Positions 1-10,539 of a DNA stretch of 64,000 bases are shown here, piece by piece. The stretch is taken from NCBI RefSeq assembly GCF_000328475.2, contig NC_026491.1, positions 547,468 to 611,467 of the forward strand. The letters run 5' to 3'. Numbering within the stretch: position 1 is the first letter of the stretch; each line of letters begins with the position of its first letter. The notes below the pieces were generated by a model. It was given only the letters and a program-made list of their open reading frames with translations. It did not search any database and had not been told where the DNA came from. Origin of the DNA: Mycosarcoma maydis. Taxonomy: Eukaryota; Basidiomycota; Ustilaginomycetes; Ustilaginales. The position numbers were made by a program, and so were the translations under genes.

Positions 1-1179
1 GTTGCAGCCAATCTGGCCGAGCTGTCGGCTGAAGAGCAGGAACAGCTGATGGCGCTCAAGTCCAAGTGCTCGGCCACGCTCAACAACCTAATGACGGCAT
101 GTCGCAACCACGCTTCTTCGCACGGCCTTTCGCCGGTCAGCTTGCTAGATGCGGCTGCGAGCCACGTGTCGGCAACCATTGTGGACCTGGTGAAGCTGCT
201 CAAGGTGCGCAAGGCAAGCAAGGTCGAGACGGACGAGTTCCAGGCCAAGTTTGGACACGAGGCGGCAGCGACGCGTCTCAAGCCGCTGCACATTAATGCG
301 CAGGCGGCCAACCGGGAAGCAGGCGCCACGTTGTCGCCCAACACGGCCAACACATACAGCTTTGCGAGCCTCAATCCGAGCTCGGCGGCAGGCGATGACC
401 GCTTCTCGCCGCGCATTCGCAACAGCCCAACCATGGGGCGCTACTCACCAATCGGGTACAAGGCCGAGGCGATTCGCAAAGACTCGGGCGGAGAACATCA
501 GTGGCGGAGCCGCGCAACGTCGATCTCGTCGTCGGTGGGTAGCGCACATGCAGGCGCTCACGCGAGCACGCTCAACGCGTCTACGATGCCCGAAATGCCC
601 ACGCTGGATGGTGCCAAGCGATTTGCAAGCGAGGTGGCGGTGACGGCGGCGGCGGCAACAGCAGCCGACGGCGTTCTGGTGCCAAGTGGAACGATGTCGC
701 CGTCACCACACTCAAGCGACGACCAAGTGACGAGGTCCGAGACGTACGACAGCCTCCAGACGGTGACATCGGCGAGCGGAAGCGGGTTTGGTAGTCAAAA
801 TGGCGAGGAGAACTGGTCGGAGCTGCGCAACTACATTGAAGTGCAAACCGAGGCAATCGTTCACTCGATCCAGGCGCTGCTATCAGCGATCCGAGAGGGA
901 GCGCAGGGGGTGCAGCTGAGCGAGAACCTGACGCAGATTACGACGATCGTGTCATCGATCGTAGCTATCTCAAAGGGCAACGTACCTGCCAAGAGCAAGG
1001 CCGAGGGCGAGAGAATCCTGGACGAATTGACGGACAACTGCGAAAAGCTGAGCGAGATGCAGAGCCAGGATAGGTTTGACAAGAGTACCAAGTCGAGCAT
1101 GGCGAGTGCGTCGTATGGCGTCGCAAAGGGGCTGAAGGCGCTCAATGCTTTGTTCAACGATGCCGATGTTTCGCACTAG
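1..1179 (+). CDS. SPA2: Spa2-like polarisome scaffold, C-terminal part (partial at window start)
   Basis: The frame is open from base 1 (no start codon in the window) and ends at TAG 1177-1179, so this is the last 392 codons of a longer gene. The segment at about 65-240 (TLNNLMTACRNHASS, GLSPVSLLDAAASH, VDLVKLLKVRK) matches, from memory, the conserved C-terminal block of fungal Spa2 proteins. Spa2 organises Bni1/formin, Pea2 and MAPK components at growing hyphal tips. A low-complexity Ser/Ala stretch follows, then a second helical block (about residues 270-375: NYIEVQTEAIVHSIQALLSAIREG) typical of the Spa2 C-terminus. The N-terminal GIT/SHD repeats lie outside the window. The family call is by recognition only. 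Confidence 0.75.
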   Translation, partial: VAANLAELSAEEQEQLMALKSKCSATLNNLMTACRNHASSHGLSPVSLLDAAASHVSATIVDLVKLLKVRKASKVETDEFQAKFGHEAAATRLKPLHINAQAANREAGATLSPNTANTYSFASLNPSSAAGDDRFSPRIRNSPTMGRYSPIGYKAEAIRKDSGGEHQWRSRATSISSSVGSAHAGAHASTLNASTMPEMPTLDGAKRFASEVAVTAAAATAADGVLVPSGTMSPSPHSSDDQVTRSETYDSLQTVTSASGSGFGSQNGEENWSELRNYIEVQTEAIVHSIQALLSAIREGAQGVQLSENLTQITTIVSSIVAISKGNVPAKSKAEGERILDELTDNCEKLSEMQSQDRFDKSTKSSMASASYGVAKGLKALNALFNDADVSH

Positions 1180-1891
1180 GTAAAACGCGCAGCACATGTA
1201 CATGCACGTATGCAACGTCAATCACGAATGATACCCACCTTGTCACCCGAGCGAGCTAAAATGGCGTTTGAGTGGAGAGAGCACACACGGCTGTCTATGA
1301 GAAGAGCATTCAGGATTGGCGGCTCAAGCCTAAACCAGCCGTGGCAGGCGTCCATTGTGCAGACAGGCTAAGTCAAACATGCCTACGGGCGCACTAACCC
1401 TAACGCCGGCAATCCAACTGTGAATCACGAATGGGACACAGTGTAGTCGGAAGCATGAGGTAGCATGATTGCAGCTGGAATTGGAATCCCACACACGTTA
1501 CGAATCACAGTCACGAGTTTGCAGCGGTGAGCAAGCAGCCATCGAGCATGGTATGATAAAATATCAAACGAGCCGCCTCGCCCACGACTCGAAAATAATC
1601 ACGAACATCCCGATCGACAAAGGCTTTCTGGTGCGAGGTGACGTCGCCATTGTGAATGTGCGTCACAGCCATCCGCGATCGACAGCGACAGGGATGTCGT
1701 CCTATTTTATATATAATTCGGATCTTTCTTTTTTATTATTTCTTTCCTTTCGACAAATCAAATCAATGATGGAATGCTGAGCGTTGTTGCATCGCTAGCT
1801 ATGCTGCTTGCTACTCGCTCCAGCGCTTCCACCCGCACGCAGCTGACACAAGTTGCAGCAAGCCTTGAAGCGACGGCTCGTCTGGAGTTGA

Positions 1892-1896
<5 letters not shown>

Positions 1897-1922
<26 letters not shown>
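1897..1922 (+). repeat. (GT)13 microsatellite
   Basis: Uninterrupted GT dinucleotides between the Spa2-like gene and the zinc-finger gene. Confidence 0.95.
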
Positions 1923-2110
1923 ATTAGCCATGCAGTCATGAGAGTATTTGTGTATATATATTAATTATGAGGCATAGGCGTTATGTCGCTGCAGGTTTGG
2001 GTGGTTGTGCAGCTACGCAAGCATCGTGGCGTACACATGTGCGTGCGCTTACCCATTCGTGATTGCTCGCTCAAGTTACCGCCCAATCGTGACTCTTTCT
2101 CTCTCTCCTC

Positions 2111-2137
2111 AGCACAGCACAGCACAGCACAGCACAG
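2111..2137 (+). repeat. AGCAC pentamer tandem array
   Basis: Five perfect AGCAC units plus AG inside the probable 5' leader of the zinc-finger gene. Confidence 0.9.
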
Positions 2138-2636
2138 ATCTCCTCCACCTCTCTCCACGTCGAGTGGATTCCCTCGATAGCCCCTTGGTCATTCTCGAAT
2201 CTTGTTCTTTCACATACATCGCTTACGCCCTCTCTAGACCCGGCCGTTGTTGTCGATGTCAATTGCAACTTTGTGCCCACACGCCTTCTTCGACGTTTCG
2301 ATTCCTGACTCCATCACATCCTTGCAGAGCCACAGCCATTTGCGCCATCTCGCCATCTCGTCGCCGAGGCTGAGCGCTCAGCAGCCTACCTCAGCCCGCA
2401 AGTCACCCTCCTCTCTCCTATTGGCCGCTTGGCTTCGGGACAAAGACCTCGCATCTCGACCTTGCCAGCTCCTCTCGTTCGCCACTTGGTCGACTAGGCC
2501 ATCCTTCCATCAGTCACGACACATGCTCAGCTAGCTGCCTTGATTCTAGCAATCACCGTCTCCTCCGTCCCCCCAGGCTCAGTCGATCCGTACCGACCTT
2601 TGGCGCATTGGCGACCATCGCTCACTTTCCATCCCG

Positions 2637-5600
2637 ATGACTTCCGTAGCCAATATGACGCCTCCACCAAAAGATTTCATCCTCTTTGATGAGCCTACTT
2701 GCTCGATCGCTCGCGACAAGCCACTGTCGTCGCCTTCTTCTGCCAGCGATGCTCCAATTGCCAACTCCTTCACAAAGCATCGCTCGCCACATCAGTCGCC
2801 CAACTTTGACGACATCGCCCCACCTCCACCATACACGCTCGACCACACAGGCGGTCCAAGACGTAAGCGTCAGAGAAGCGATGCCTGTGCTCCCTCCTCC
2901 TATGCTCGTTCCAGTCGCGAAGGTACCTCGACTTCGTCCGGTCAGGCCTCCAACGAGCGCATCACTCCTCCTGATCCACCCAGCGGTAGCTTGGGTGCTC
3001 CCATGCACGACCTCAGTCTCGGAGAATCCATGCCCTCGCGCAATCATGACCCCAACATCACCACCTCGGCCTTGGCATCGCCAGCCATGGCCTGCATGTC
3101 ACACGAGCAGCAAGAACGCATCAAGGCTCAAATTCGAGCAGAGCTCGCCGGCGTCGACTCTCGCGCCTTCAAAGGTCCTCTGCGCGATATCCTACAGAAG
3201 CACGACTACACGCCTAGACCCAACGACATGCAGACCAGCCCGCTGTCCGCCTCCTCCGATCCCATGCAGGCTGGTGTAGCACCCTCCTTCAGCCTGTTTC
3301 CCGACTACGAGCTCGGAACTCAGTCTCAGAGCCAGTCTGGTCACCAAAACAAACACCAGTCGCAACTGACTTCCAGCAGCACCAACGATGACCACAACGA
3401 CGACGACGACGACAATCTGCAGCCGCATCCGCAGCGTCCTTCCGACCTCCGTACGCGCAGCAGCACCTTCGACGGCAGCTTTGGCGCCATGTCCTATCCA
3501 CCCGCTCGCCATTCGCAAAACTACCTCCCCGACTGGGCTCGTCAGTCTCAATCCAGTCAGGCATCCCGAGACACGCCCTCGCAACACTCGCAGCAGTCCC
3601 AACATCCCCTGCATCAGTACCAACGGCCGCACATGCCACCTCCACTCATGTCGCAGAGTCAACTCGCTCAGCGCGGAGGTCCGGTGTCCATGAATTCTAC
3701 CGACGTCGTCGGCACACCTGTCAACGGCTACAGTCCAGGCGCGCGCAGGTCACTCAAACGCGAATCAAGCAGGCTCACCGTCAGCCCTCAGGAGGCTTTC
3801 TTGGATTACGACGATGTCGAGAACGCCCTCTCGCACTCGGGGCTGGGTGAGATGCCCAGTCTATTTGCAACTGTGCCGCCAGGGCTGTCGGATGCAAAGC
3901 CAACTTCCTTGCGCTATCCGAGCGCTCACACCGGGACCAATTTGCCTCGTATCATGTCTCAGCACAGTATCGCTCGCGCCAGATCCATCACGGCAGATTC
4001 CAGCTACGCTACACGCTCTGTACCCATGAGTAGGAACGACACGGCCAGACCGCATCACTACCAGAATCCAAGCCGACCCGGTCCCACCGTTCAGCAGCCG
4101 CCCGCGGGCCGATCGCCCTATCCAACGCAGAGCGATGGTCGTGGAACGGCAAGTCAAGAATCGGGCTCTCAGAGCAGCCTCTTCAGCCCCGTCGAAAGCG
4201 GCGATACCATCTCGACGGATGACGACGAAGACGAGAGGCCTTACTATCCTCCGAACATGCGTCCGAGCATGATCCAAGGCGGTCCTAGCAGTCTTTATCT
4301 CAACTATCCCACCAAGTCGGACAGTCGTGTGTCGACGTCAGCGTCACCGTCCGCAATCGCGCGACCACTCCCAGGAAAGCAACGTACGGCCAGTACCGCG
4401 AGTGACGCGTGGTCACAGGTGCGCAATGAGCCATGGGCTTTCCGACCGGCGCATACGAACCAGCCTCGCTTCTCGGACGTGTCGGCGTCGAGCAGCGACT
4501 CGGACGACGAGCGCAACGCCAGGAGGGGAGCCTACCTGCAGCGCCAAGAAGCAGAGCACTCTTCGCGTCACGCGTACTCTGCGCAGCACCACCAACTACA
4601 CCACCAGCATGGCGCTGGTCTCCCGCCCCACTACCATTCGCAGTCGCCTCACGCGCGCTACACGCCGTCAGGTGCACGTCCTACCAACAGGCCAAGCTTG
4701 GGTCAGCACCAGTCGTCGTCCGAGGATGTCGACGATACCGATGCAAGGTATCGACGTCCGTCGTATTCGTCGAGCCGCACCGAGGAGAGGGTGCCGCCAC
4801 CGAGGTCGAATGTGCCAGGTGCTCTGGGAGGCTACGGCTACATTCCGGGAAGTCAAGAGTCCGGATTGAGCGTCAATGCTACAGGTACCGAGGCGAGTCA
4901 GGACGAGGACAGTCTCAGCGCGTCGATCCGGTCGTCGGCGCATACGAGCGATCGCAGGACCGACGGTGGTGCGCCTCGAGAGATCAGCGCTCCACCTCCG
5001 TTGTTGACGTCGAGGCAGCCGAGTTTTGTGGCCAGTGCGCACAAAGTCACAGCGGCAAGGGCGGGAGGAGTCGATTCGCTGCGAACCAAGGAGGAGAAAG
5101 TGGAAGCGAGTGGCGAGGAGGAAGGGTCCGAGACGGGCACCAACAGCCCCAATGGCGACGGCAACGAGTCAGACTACGAAGATTCCATCGAGGGGAACGC
5201 GGGTGTGGCTGCGAAGAAAGCGGCATGTTCGACGCAGTCCAAGACGTCGAAACGTACGTCGGTGGATGGCGCAAGTGCTACGAAATCAGCCACTGTGGGC
5301 GCCGATGGAACGACCAAGTGCGACTACGTGTCGCCCGTCACGCGTATCGCCTGCCAGACCGCGTTCCACCGACCGTACGACTTGGCCAGGCACAGAGAGA
5401 CGATCCATGCAAGGGAAGAAGCCGGCTTCCTACGCGAAGGAAAGCTCAAACTACCTGATTGTGTGGTGCTGGGCAAGGAGGTGGATCCCAAGAAGAGCAC
5501 CGCCGTCGTCGAGTGGAAGTGCAAAGCGTGCGGAGCCAACTTTAGCAGAAAAGACGCCATGTTGCGCCATGAACGCCTGAGGCACAACGCTGCCAAGTAG
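2637..5600 (+). CDS. C2H2 zinc-finger transcription factor, Rpn4-like finger pair
   Basis: This 987-residue intronless frame starts at a true ATG. Residues 1-890 are low-complexity and disordered (Ser, Gln, His, Pro rich; acidic patches). Two zinc fingers sit at the extreme C-terminus. Finger 1 (about 894-924) has unusual C-x10-C-x12-H-x4-H spacing with the core FHRPYDLARHRETIH. Finger 2 (about 960-985) is a standard C-x2-C-x12-H-x4-H with the core FSRKDAMLRHERLRH. A long-spaced first finger with an 'RPYDL.RH..TIH' core followed by an 'FSR.DA..RH' finger recalls yeast Rpn4, activator of proteasome genes; this is inference. The acidic and Gln-rich N-terminus could be the activation region. It converges with the branching-enzyme gene. 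Confidence 0.8.
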   Translation: MTSVANMTPPPKDFILFDEPTCSIARDKPLSSPSSASDAPIANSFTKHRSPHQSPNFDDIAPPPPYTLDHTGGPRRKRQRSDACAPSSYARSSREGTSTSSGQASNERITPPDPPSGSLGAPMHDLSLGESMPSRNHDPNITTSALASPAMACMSHEQQERIKAQIRAELAGVDSRAFKGPLRDILQKHDYTPRPNDMQTSPLSASSDPMQAGVAPSFSLFPDYELGTQSQSQSGHQNKHQSQLTSSSTNDDHNDDDDDNLQPHPQRPSDLRTRSSTFDGSFGAMSYPPARHSQNYLPDWARQSQSSQASRDTPSQHSQQSQHPLHQYQRPHMPPPLMSQSQLAQRGGPVSMNSTDVVGTPVNGYSPGARRSLKRESSRLTVSPQEAFLDYDDVENALSHSGLGEMPSLFATVPPGLSDAKPTSLRYPSAHTGTNLPRIMSQHSIARARSITADSSYATRSVPMSRNDTARPHHYQNPSRPGPTVQQPPAGRSPYPTQSDGRGTASQESGSQSSLFSPVESGDTISTDDDEDERPYYPPNMRPSMIQGGPSSLYLNYPTKSDSRVSTSASPSAIARPLPGKQRTASTASDAWSQVRNEPWAFRPAHTNQPRFSDVSASSSDSDDERNARRGAYLQRQEAEHSSRHAYSAQHHQLHHQHGAGLPPHYHSQSPHARYTPSGARPTNRPSLGQHQSSSEDVDDTDARYRRPSYSSSRTEERVPPPRSNVPGALGGYGYIPGSQESGLSVNATGTEASQDEDSLSASIRSSAHTSDRRTDGGAPREISAPPPLLTSRQPSFVASAHKVTAARAGGVDSLRTKEEKVEASGEEEGSETGTNSPNGDGNESDYEDSIEGNAGVAAKKAACSTQSKTSKRTSVDGASATKSATVGADGTTKCDYVSPVTRIACQTAFHRPYDLARHRETIHAREEAGFLREGKLKLPDCVVLGKEVDPKKSTAVVEWKCKACGANFSRKDAMLRHERLRHNAAK

Positions 5601-5824
5601 GAGCGAATGCTTCACATGTACTAAGAATCTGTCGTGCGTGATGTGCCATCGCTCAACGACGTATTTGCAATCACGACTCACCCACTTAGAACATGCCTGG
5701 CTAGCGCGATACCTATACGTTGGTGACTAGAGTCCAGCGCGATAGAGTGAATACGGATCTGTGGTGACTTTCTCGCTAGATGCAGTGGGTTATGTATGCA
5801 ATGTCCGCACAGTTACACAGCAGT

Positions 5825-5896
5825 GCCTCCTTAGCTCAGCGGTAGAGCACTTCACTAGTAATGAAGAGGTCAGTCGTTCGAGTCGGCTAGGAGGCA
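5825..5896 (+). tRNA. tRNA-Thr (anticodon AGT), copy 1
   Basis: A 72-base intronless cloverleaf. The acceptor stem GCCTCCT pairs with AGGAGGC, the D-stem GCTC with GAGC, the anticodon stem CTTCA with TGAAG, and the T-stem AGTCG with CGGCT. The seven-base loop CTAGTAA gives anticodon AGT, reading threonine ACU (and ACC via inosine). The discriminator is A5896. Internal box A (TAGCTCAGCGG) and box B (GTTCGAGTC) are visible, and a T8 run at 5898-5905 should end Pol III transcription. Confidence 0.95.
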
Positions 5897-5897
5897 A

Positions 5898-5905
5898 TTT
5901 TTTTT
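5898..5905 (+). terminator. RNA polymerase III terminator of tRNA-Thr copy 1
   Basis: Run of eight T one base after the tRNA discriminator. Confidence 0.85.
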
Positions 5906-6250
5906 GCACTGGAACTTTTTTGCAATTCGAACTCAGATCGAACTCATGTGCATGTTCGTAAGCTCTTATGAGAAGTTAAGAGTTTCTTTCAAAAACATGC
6001 ACATTGAGTGGAATGCGTGAGCGCACACGCCACGCGAGGAGCCATGTCGACCATCGTGCGACGCACAGCAACGCACAGATCACGGAGGAGCCAGCGCCGC
6101 GCATGTTCGCAGCTGGCGCGCAGGATATGGAACGGTTTGCCTTGCACAGCAGATGACTGCGTAGTGGACACACTGCGGGTTGAGGATGAAGCATGTTTAT
6201 TGCACAGCCACGGAAATGCGGAGACGAGAGGGACGCGGCAAGCGGAGAAC

Positions 6251-8350
6251 TCAACCGGCCCTGTAGAGGACAATGGCACTTCTGCTAGGTAGGTACAACT
6301 GCACGAAATTGCTCCTGCCATTCCACGCCATGTCGGTAGAGAAGTACTCGGTGGCATGGTCGAGCCTCGCGTGGCCGCCCAAGCTGGCCTGGTCGGTATC
6401 GAGGAGCACCCTATACTTGCCGGGCACGTCGACACCGATGCGATAATCAGTGTACGACTTATCGGCATGCCAGTTAAAGACAAACAGCAGACCGGCACGT
6501 TCAAACGCAACAACGCGATCCGAGTCGTGCTTCAAGGATATGTACGCTTGAGGAGCGGCAAGCCACTTGTATTTTTCCTCCGCCTTGTTCATGGCAGCGT
6601 CAAACGCGTACAGGTACTTGTACCGGAGCAGCTGGTCGTCGACCAGGTTGAATTGACGACGTGCGTAGTGGAACGAGTTGCCATTGCCCTCGCGAGGAAA
6701 ATCAAGCCATTCCGGATGTCCAAATTCGTTGCCGATAAAGTTGAGATACCCCTCGCCGCCGAGCGCATGCGTGATCAGACGAATCATCTTGTGCAACGCC
6801 AAGCCGCGATCAATCACCTGCGTGCGTTCGGTGAGGTCTGACATGTTGGTATACATCTCCTTGTCCATCAACCAAAACGCCAACGTTTTGTCCCCCACGA
6901 GCGCCTGGTCGTGCGATTCAGCGTATGCGATCGACTTTTCCAAATGTCGTCGATTGGTGAGCGTGAAGCAGATGTTGCCGAAATCCCAGTCTTCGTCCGA
7001 CGTTTCCTTGAGCAGCTTGATCCACATGTCCGGCACAGCCATCGACAGGCGATAGTCAAAACCCACACCGCCTTCCGAGACAGGTCGGCACAGTGCAGGC
7101 ATCCCCGAAACGTCCTCAGCGATTGTGATCGCTTTCGGGTTGTACTCGTGAATCATCTGGTTGGCGAGCATCAGATAGACGACCGCCTCTACGTCAACCG
7201 AAGGTCCAAAATATTCGTGGTAGCCACCGCTGAATCCCGTGCCGATCCCGTGATGCGTATACAGCATCGAGGTGACGCCGTCAAACCTGAAACCGTCAAA
7301 GCCGTACTCCTCCATCCAGAAGAGGCAGTTACTCAGCAGGAAGCGCAGCACCTCGTGGTGACCATAGTTGAACAGGCGCGAGTCCCAAAGTTCGTGGCGT
7401 CCCTTGCCGCCTTCGTGGAAGTAGAGGTGGTCGGTACCGTCGAACATGTTGAGACCGTCGAGCACATTTTTGCACGCGTGCGAGTGCACAATGTCGAGCA
7501 GAACTGTGATACCGAGCGAGTGCGCTACGTCGATCAATTCCTTGAGGTCTTCCGGGTTGCCATACCGGCTGCTGGCAGCGAAAAAGTTGGTGACCTGGTA
7601 CCCGAATGACGCGTAGTAGGCGTGCTCCTGAATCGCCATGAGCTGGATCGTGTTGTAGCCGAGCTCCTTGATGCGTGGCAGCACGTTTTTGGTAAACTCT
7701 TTGAACTGACCCACTCGCGCTTCGGGAGTAGCGATGCCAACGTGCGCTTCGTACACTTTAATGTTGTCCGGCTTGGGTGGTTTGGGGAAGCGCATCGTGT
7801 AGCGATCTTGCTTGGCAGGATTCCAGAAACGAGCATCGTAGACAGGCGAAACATTGAGGTCCTGCGTCACTCGCAGGATCCATGCAGGCAGACGCTCGAT
7901 GCGTTCACCCGAGGGTAGTACGAACGAGACCTTGATCTTGGAGTCGTGCGGGATGGCGCACTGCCCCTTTGCCAACGGTGGAATGGTGATGTGCCACTTT
8001 CCAAAGTCGTCCTTGGACATCGGGTGTGCATCGCGAGACCAGTTGTTGAAGTCGCCGACAAGCGAAGCTTGCACTGCGTTGGGTGCCCATTCGGTGTAGG
8101 TGACGGCTTGCGTGGTGGGGTCGATCTGGAAGCCCATCTTGCGGTAGGAGCGCGAGAAGGCTTCAAGGCCGCCTTCGGAAGCGTTGATCCTCTTGACCCA
8201 GTCCGCGTAGACGCCATATCGCTCGCGCAGAGCAGGTGCGAAGGGCTCCAACCATGGATCAAGCGCAATGACGCCAGTGCCATCGGTGGCCTTGGAATAA
8301 TCGATGGGTGCAGGCGCTTGGGCCGCAGCGGATGTGGTAGCAGCTGCCAT
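6251..8350 (-). CDS. GLC3: 1,4-alpha-glucan (glycogen) branching enzyme
   Basis: 699 residues from a true ATG, the normal length for eukaryotic glycogen branching enzymes (GH13 subfamily 8, EC 2.4.1.18). It transfers alpha-1,4-glucan segments to alpha-1,6 positions during glycogen synthesis in the cytosol. An N-terminal CBM48-like module (about 75-165: [20 protein letters not shown]) precedes the TIM barrel. The three catalytic carboxylates are visible: nucleophile D357 ([10 protein letters not shown]), acid/base E412 ([10 protein letters not shown]) and D481 ([11 protein letters not shown]). The C-terminal beta domain ends in [10 protein letters not shown]. The frame is intact with no intron. 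A TATA-like element lies about 145 bases upstream of the ATG. Confidence 0.97.
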   Translation of the reverse strand: MAAATTSAAAQAPAPIDYSKATDGTGVIALDPWLEPFAPALRERYGVYADWVKRINASEGGLEAFSRSYRKMGFQIDPTTQAVTYTEWAPNAVQASLVGDFNNWSRDAHPMSKDDFGKWHITIPPLAKGQCAIPHDSKIKVSFVLPSGERIERLPAWILRVTQDLNVSPVYDARFWNPAKQDRYTMRFPKPPKPDNIKVYEAHVGIATPEARVGQFKEFTKNVLPRIKELGYNTIQLMAIQEHAYYASFGYQVTNFFAASSRYGNPEDLKELIDVAHSLGITVLLDIVHSHACKNVLDGLNMFDGTDHLYFHEGGKGRHELWDSRLFNYGHHEVLRFLLSNCLFWMEEYGFDGFRFDGVTSMLYTHHGIGTGFSGGYHEYFGPSVDVEAVVYLMLANQMIHEYNPKAITIAEDVSGMPALCRPVSEGGVGFDYRLSMAVPDMWIKLLKETSDEDWDFGNICFTLTNRRHLEKSIAYAESHDQALVGDKTLAFWLMDKEMYTNMSDLTERTQVIDRGLALHKMIRLITHALGGEGYLNFIGNEFGHPEWLDFPREGNGNSFHYARRQFNLVDDQLLRYKYLYAFDAAMNKAEEKYKWLAAPQAYISLKHDSDRVVAFERAGLLFVFNWHADKSYTDYRIGVDVPGKYRVLLDTDQASLGGHARLDHATEYFSTDMAWNGRSNFVQLYLPSRSAIVLYRAG

Positions 8351-8494
8351 GATTGCAAGCGCAACTGACAGAAAGAGGCTTGACGAAGGCAGAAACGGTG
8401 ATTGTAAAAATGAGTATCGGCGCCTAAGAGGATGAGCAAACTTGTAGCCAGTGAAAGAGATGGGAGCTAAAGTGCACGATGCTAGATTGGTCGG

Positions 8495-8502
8495 CTTATA
8501 TC
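8495..8502 (-). promoter_or_regulatory. TATA-like element upstream of branching enzyme
   Basis: The minus strand reads GATATAAG about 145 bases 5' of the start codon. The assignment rests on position and sequence only. Confidence 0.4.
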
Positions 8503-9758
8503 AGAGAGATACTCGGTAGCGTTGATTGCTTGTGGAGGCCCTATTCGAAAAACAAAGCAATAGTAAGAAGGAAAGCAGAGAGCTGGAACGATTGATCCAA
8601 CAAAAAGACAGACAGACCCGTGTGGCAAATCTGAATGCAACAGTCACGAGGTAGTCAGTGCATCTCTGAACGGGGGAGGAGGGTGACAACAGCCACGGGT
8701 GGCAATTAATTTACTCGTAACTGTATTCGTGATTGATCGTCTGTGCGGCGAAATTCTCCAACAGTCCAGAGTCGTGAGTCGTGAGTGCAGCTGCCGAAGC
8801 TGCAGTTGCTGGCTCGTGCCCCCGCAGAGACGACTCGTGACTCTAATCGACAAGAAGATTCGAAATACTGTAACCGCCACGAGTCGTGAGTATCGTCCGT
8901 CATCCACGGATTCACTATTTTCACGATTCCCTGGGAAATTTTGCGGAAACCCTCGCGACTCGGGCTGGGCCCCGCATCTAGATTCTGAATCACAATGTTG
9001 GCACACAAGCAGCTTTGCATGTGAGTTAGTCATGAGTAGCACTTTGCGTCTCCGGACCAAAGTCACCGAGTTGAACCTCGTCTGGTGTCGCTGAGTCATT
9101 TTGATTGATTTCTTCTGATGTCCCGTTTTTGCTGATTTCAGTATCCGATAAGCGAGCGGGTGGCAAGTCACCAAGTTCAGTTCCAAGCGGGATAAAATCC
9201 GTACGGTTCGACTTGACTGCCCCATTCACCAATTTCCCCCCCACGCCATCCGTGATTCTACCTTCGGAACCTGACCTGACAATTCTTGACCATTCGTGAT
9301 TCTCACGTCGCAGATTTTACTATAACTTAACTTAACGTATATCAAGTGAGCTCGCTTCGCTTCACGCTCCTCTCCAACAAATTCGAATTTATGATAACTT
9401 ACTCTGTGTCGTCTCGTGTCTGTTGCACCTGACTCCTGCCTCAAAAAGCTCACCGTTCGTCGGACGGTCCGTCTAATCGATCTGTGCACCAGCGCGATAA
9501 AGTGCCGTTTCAATCTCCTCACATACACTCCTTTTCCCCGCACGTAGAATCCAGACCGAGCTATTACCTCTGTTGCCGACAAATCATCGACCGAGCATCT
9601 TCCGGCCATGCAGAAGCTTGGCGCAAAGATACCAGCGGACAACATTCCGTTAGAATCGCTTGGAAGCGATGTGATTAGCAGGCCGTTCGTCCACTTCACT
9701 AGATCAAACATTAAATCACCCAATAGTATGTGCAGCATTGGGTCTGCCCTTCCATCTC

Positions 9759-9830
9759 GCCTCCTTAGCTCAGCGGTAGAGCACTTCACTAGTAATGAAG
9801 AGGTCAGTCGTTCGAGTCGGCTAGGAGGCA
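9759..9830 (+). tRNA. tRNA-Thr (anticodon AGT), copy 2
   Basis: Identical over all 72 bases to the copy at 5825-5896: same stems, anticodon loop CTAGTAA and discriminator A. The flanks differ: T5 at 9836-9840 serves as Pol III terminator, and the upstream sequence is unrelated. The two genes lie 3.9 kb apart in the same orientation with the branching-enzyme gene between them. Confidence 0.95.
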
Positions 9831-9835
9831 ATCTA

Positions 9836-9840
9836 TTTTT
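9836..9840 (+). terminator. RNA polymerase III terminator of tRNA-Thr copy 2
   Basis: T5 run six bases after the tRNA end. Confidence 0.7.
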
Positions 9841-10005
9841 GTCTTTTCCGTTCACAAAAAGCTTTTCTTTCATCTCTTTCCTGTCGCCTCGGTCTCGTCA
9901 TACAACAAAATCTATGCCAACGCTCTTGAGAGGGGTCATCTTGGCCGCAAGGAGAGGGTGAGAAGTTGTTCGATTTCTTTTCTGTTTCCTGCTTCAAGTC
10001 GTACA

Positions 10006-10539
10006 TCAGTGATCGCCTCGAGTGGTAGCGTACTTGTCTTTGAACTCGTGCAGCCCTGCTACACCACCTTCGTACGTTCGCACATCGCCAGCCTGCAAAT
10101 CGTACTTGAGCATGGCCTGATCCGTTGCCAACAGCGCATCCGTGGACGTTGTTGGTGCGCTTCCACCTGCTGTACGCAACGTCGTTCTCAACCCCTTTTC
10201 TGCACTCTCCACCGCGCCCAAGTTGTGCTCAAGCTGTTGTCGTGCGGTAATGTACGCTACGCCCGTTCCAGCTAGCAAGCCAGAGAGATAGCTTGCATTC
10301 TTGGGCAGATTGAGCGCCTTTCGAGAGATGAACGCCGACAGAACTCCGCCACCAAGGCCAAGTACAATGCCCCGCACTTGAGCCGCACGATTTGCAGCGC
10401 CCACCTCTGCCACAGGAAGGGGTGGATGTTCAGCAGGATCGAGCTTTCCTGCATTTCGACCGAGGAGGATGCGCGAATTTGACGAACTTAACGTATCGGG
10501 TGTCACGCCACCTCCATGATTCGGCGATGGCGATGACAT
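10006..10539 (-). CDS. Small conserved-looking protein with two glycine-rich hydrophobic segments
   Basis: Function not recognised. The open frame extends upstream to a Met at 10782, but the stretch before 10539 reads like translated leader (basic and Ser-rich with no pattern). I therefore prefer the ATG at 10537-10539 (MSSPSPNHGGG), giving 177 residues. Two hydrophobic segments are adjacent: GIVLGLGGGVLSAFISRKAL and ASYLSGLLAGTGVAYITARQ, compatible with a hairpin in a membrane, possibly mitochondrial. A charged amphipathic C-terminus follows (QLEHNLGAVESAEKGLR). It lies tail-to-head with the PXR1-like gene on the same strand. An upstream exon cannot be excluded. Confidence 0.55.
   Translation of the reverse strand: MSSPSPNHGGGVTPDTLSSSNSRILLGRNAGKLDPAEHPPLPVAEVGAANRAAQVRGIVLGLGGGVLSAFISRKALNLPKNASYLSGLLAGTGVAYITARQQLEHNLGAVESAEKGLRTTLRTAGGSAPTTSTDALLATDQAMLKYDLQAGDVRTYEGGVAGLHEFKDKYATTRGDH

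Larger units (their letters stand above)
1180..2636. other. Gene-free stretch: Spa2 3' flank and zinc-finger gene leader
   Basis: No convincing coding frame is seen. It carries a (GT)13 microsatellite, a short AGCAC pentamer array, several ATTCGTGA/AATCACGA motifs (about 1422, 1440, 1499, 2060) and a pyrimidine-rich 450-base leader typical of a fungal 5' UTR before the ATG at 2637. Confidence 0.6.
5601..6250. other. Convergent intergenic region containing a tRNA gene
   Basis: It holds the 3' flanks of the zinc-finger and branching-enzyme genes and one tRNA-Thr. No other coding frame is supported. Confidence 0.7.
8351..10005. other. Gene-free stretch: branching-enzyme promoter and second tRNA-Thr
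   Basis: It contains the branching-enzyme upstream region, many CACGA/TCGTG motifs (8700-9300, 9291-9303), an AACTTAACTTAACG element near 9322 and a tRNA-Thr. Long frames here overlap the tRNA or the motif repeats and look non-coding. Confidence 0.6.

Noticed and set aside
1394..1404. CTAACCCTAAC, a telomere-like double unit
   Set aside because: Less than two full repeats in the middle of a contig; not enough for an interstitial telomere.
3192..3662. Antisense frames inside the zinc-finger gene and, likewise, inside the GEF gene
   Set aside because: They arise from repetitive Ser/Gln/His codons on the coding strand.
6911..7609. 232-codon frame antisense to the branching enzyme
   Set aside because: Shadow of a strongly conserved coding strand with no independent features.
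9226..9873. 215-codon minus-strand frame
   Set aside because: It runs across the complete tRNA-Thr gene and motif repeats and has no protein character.
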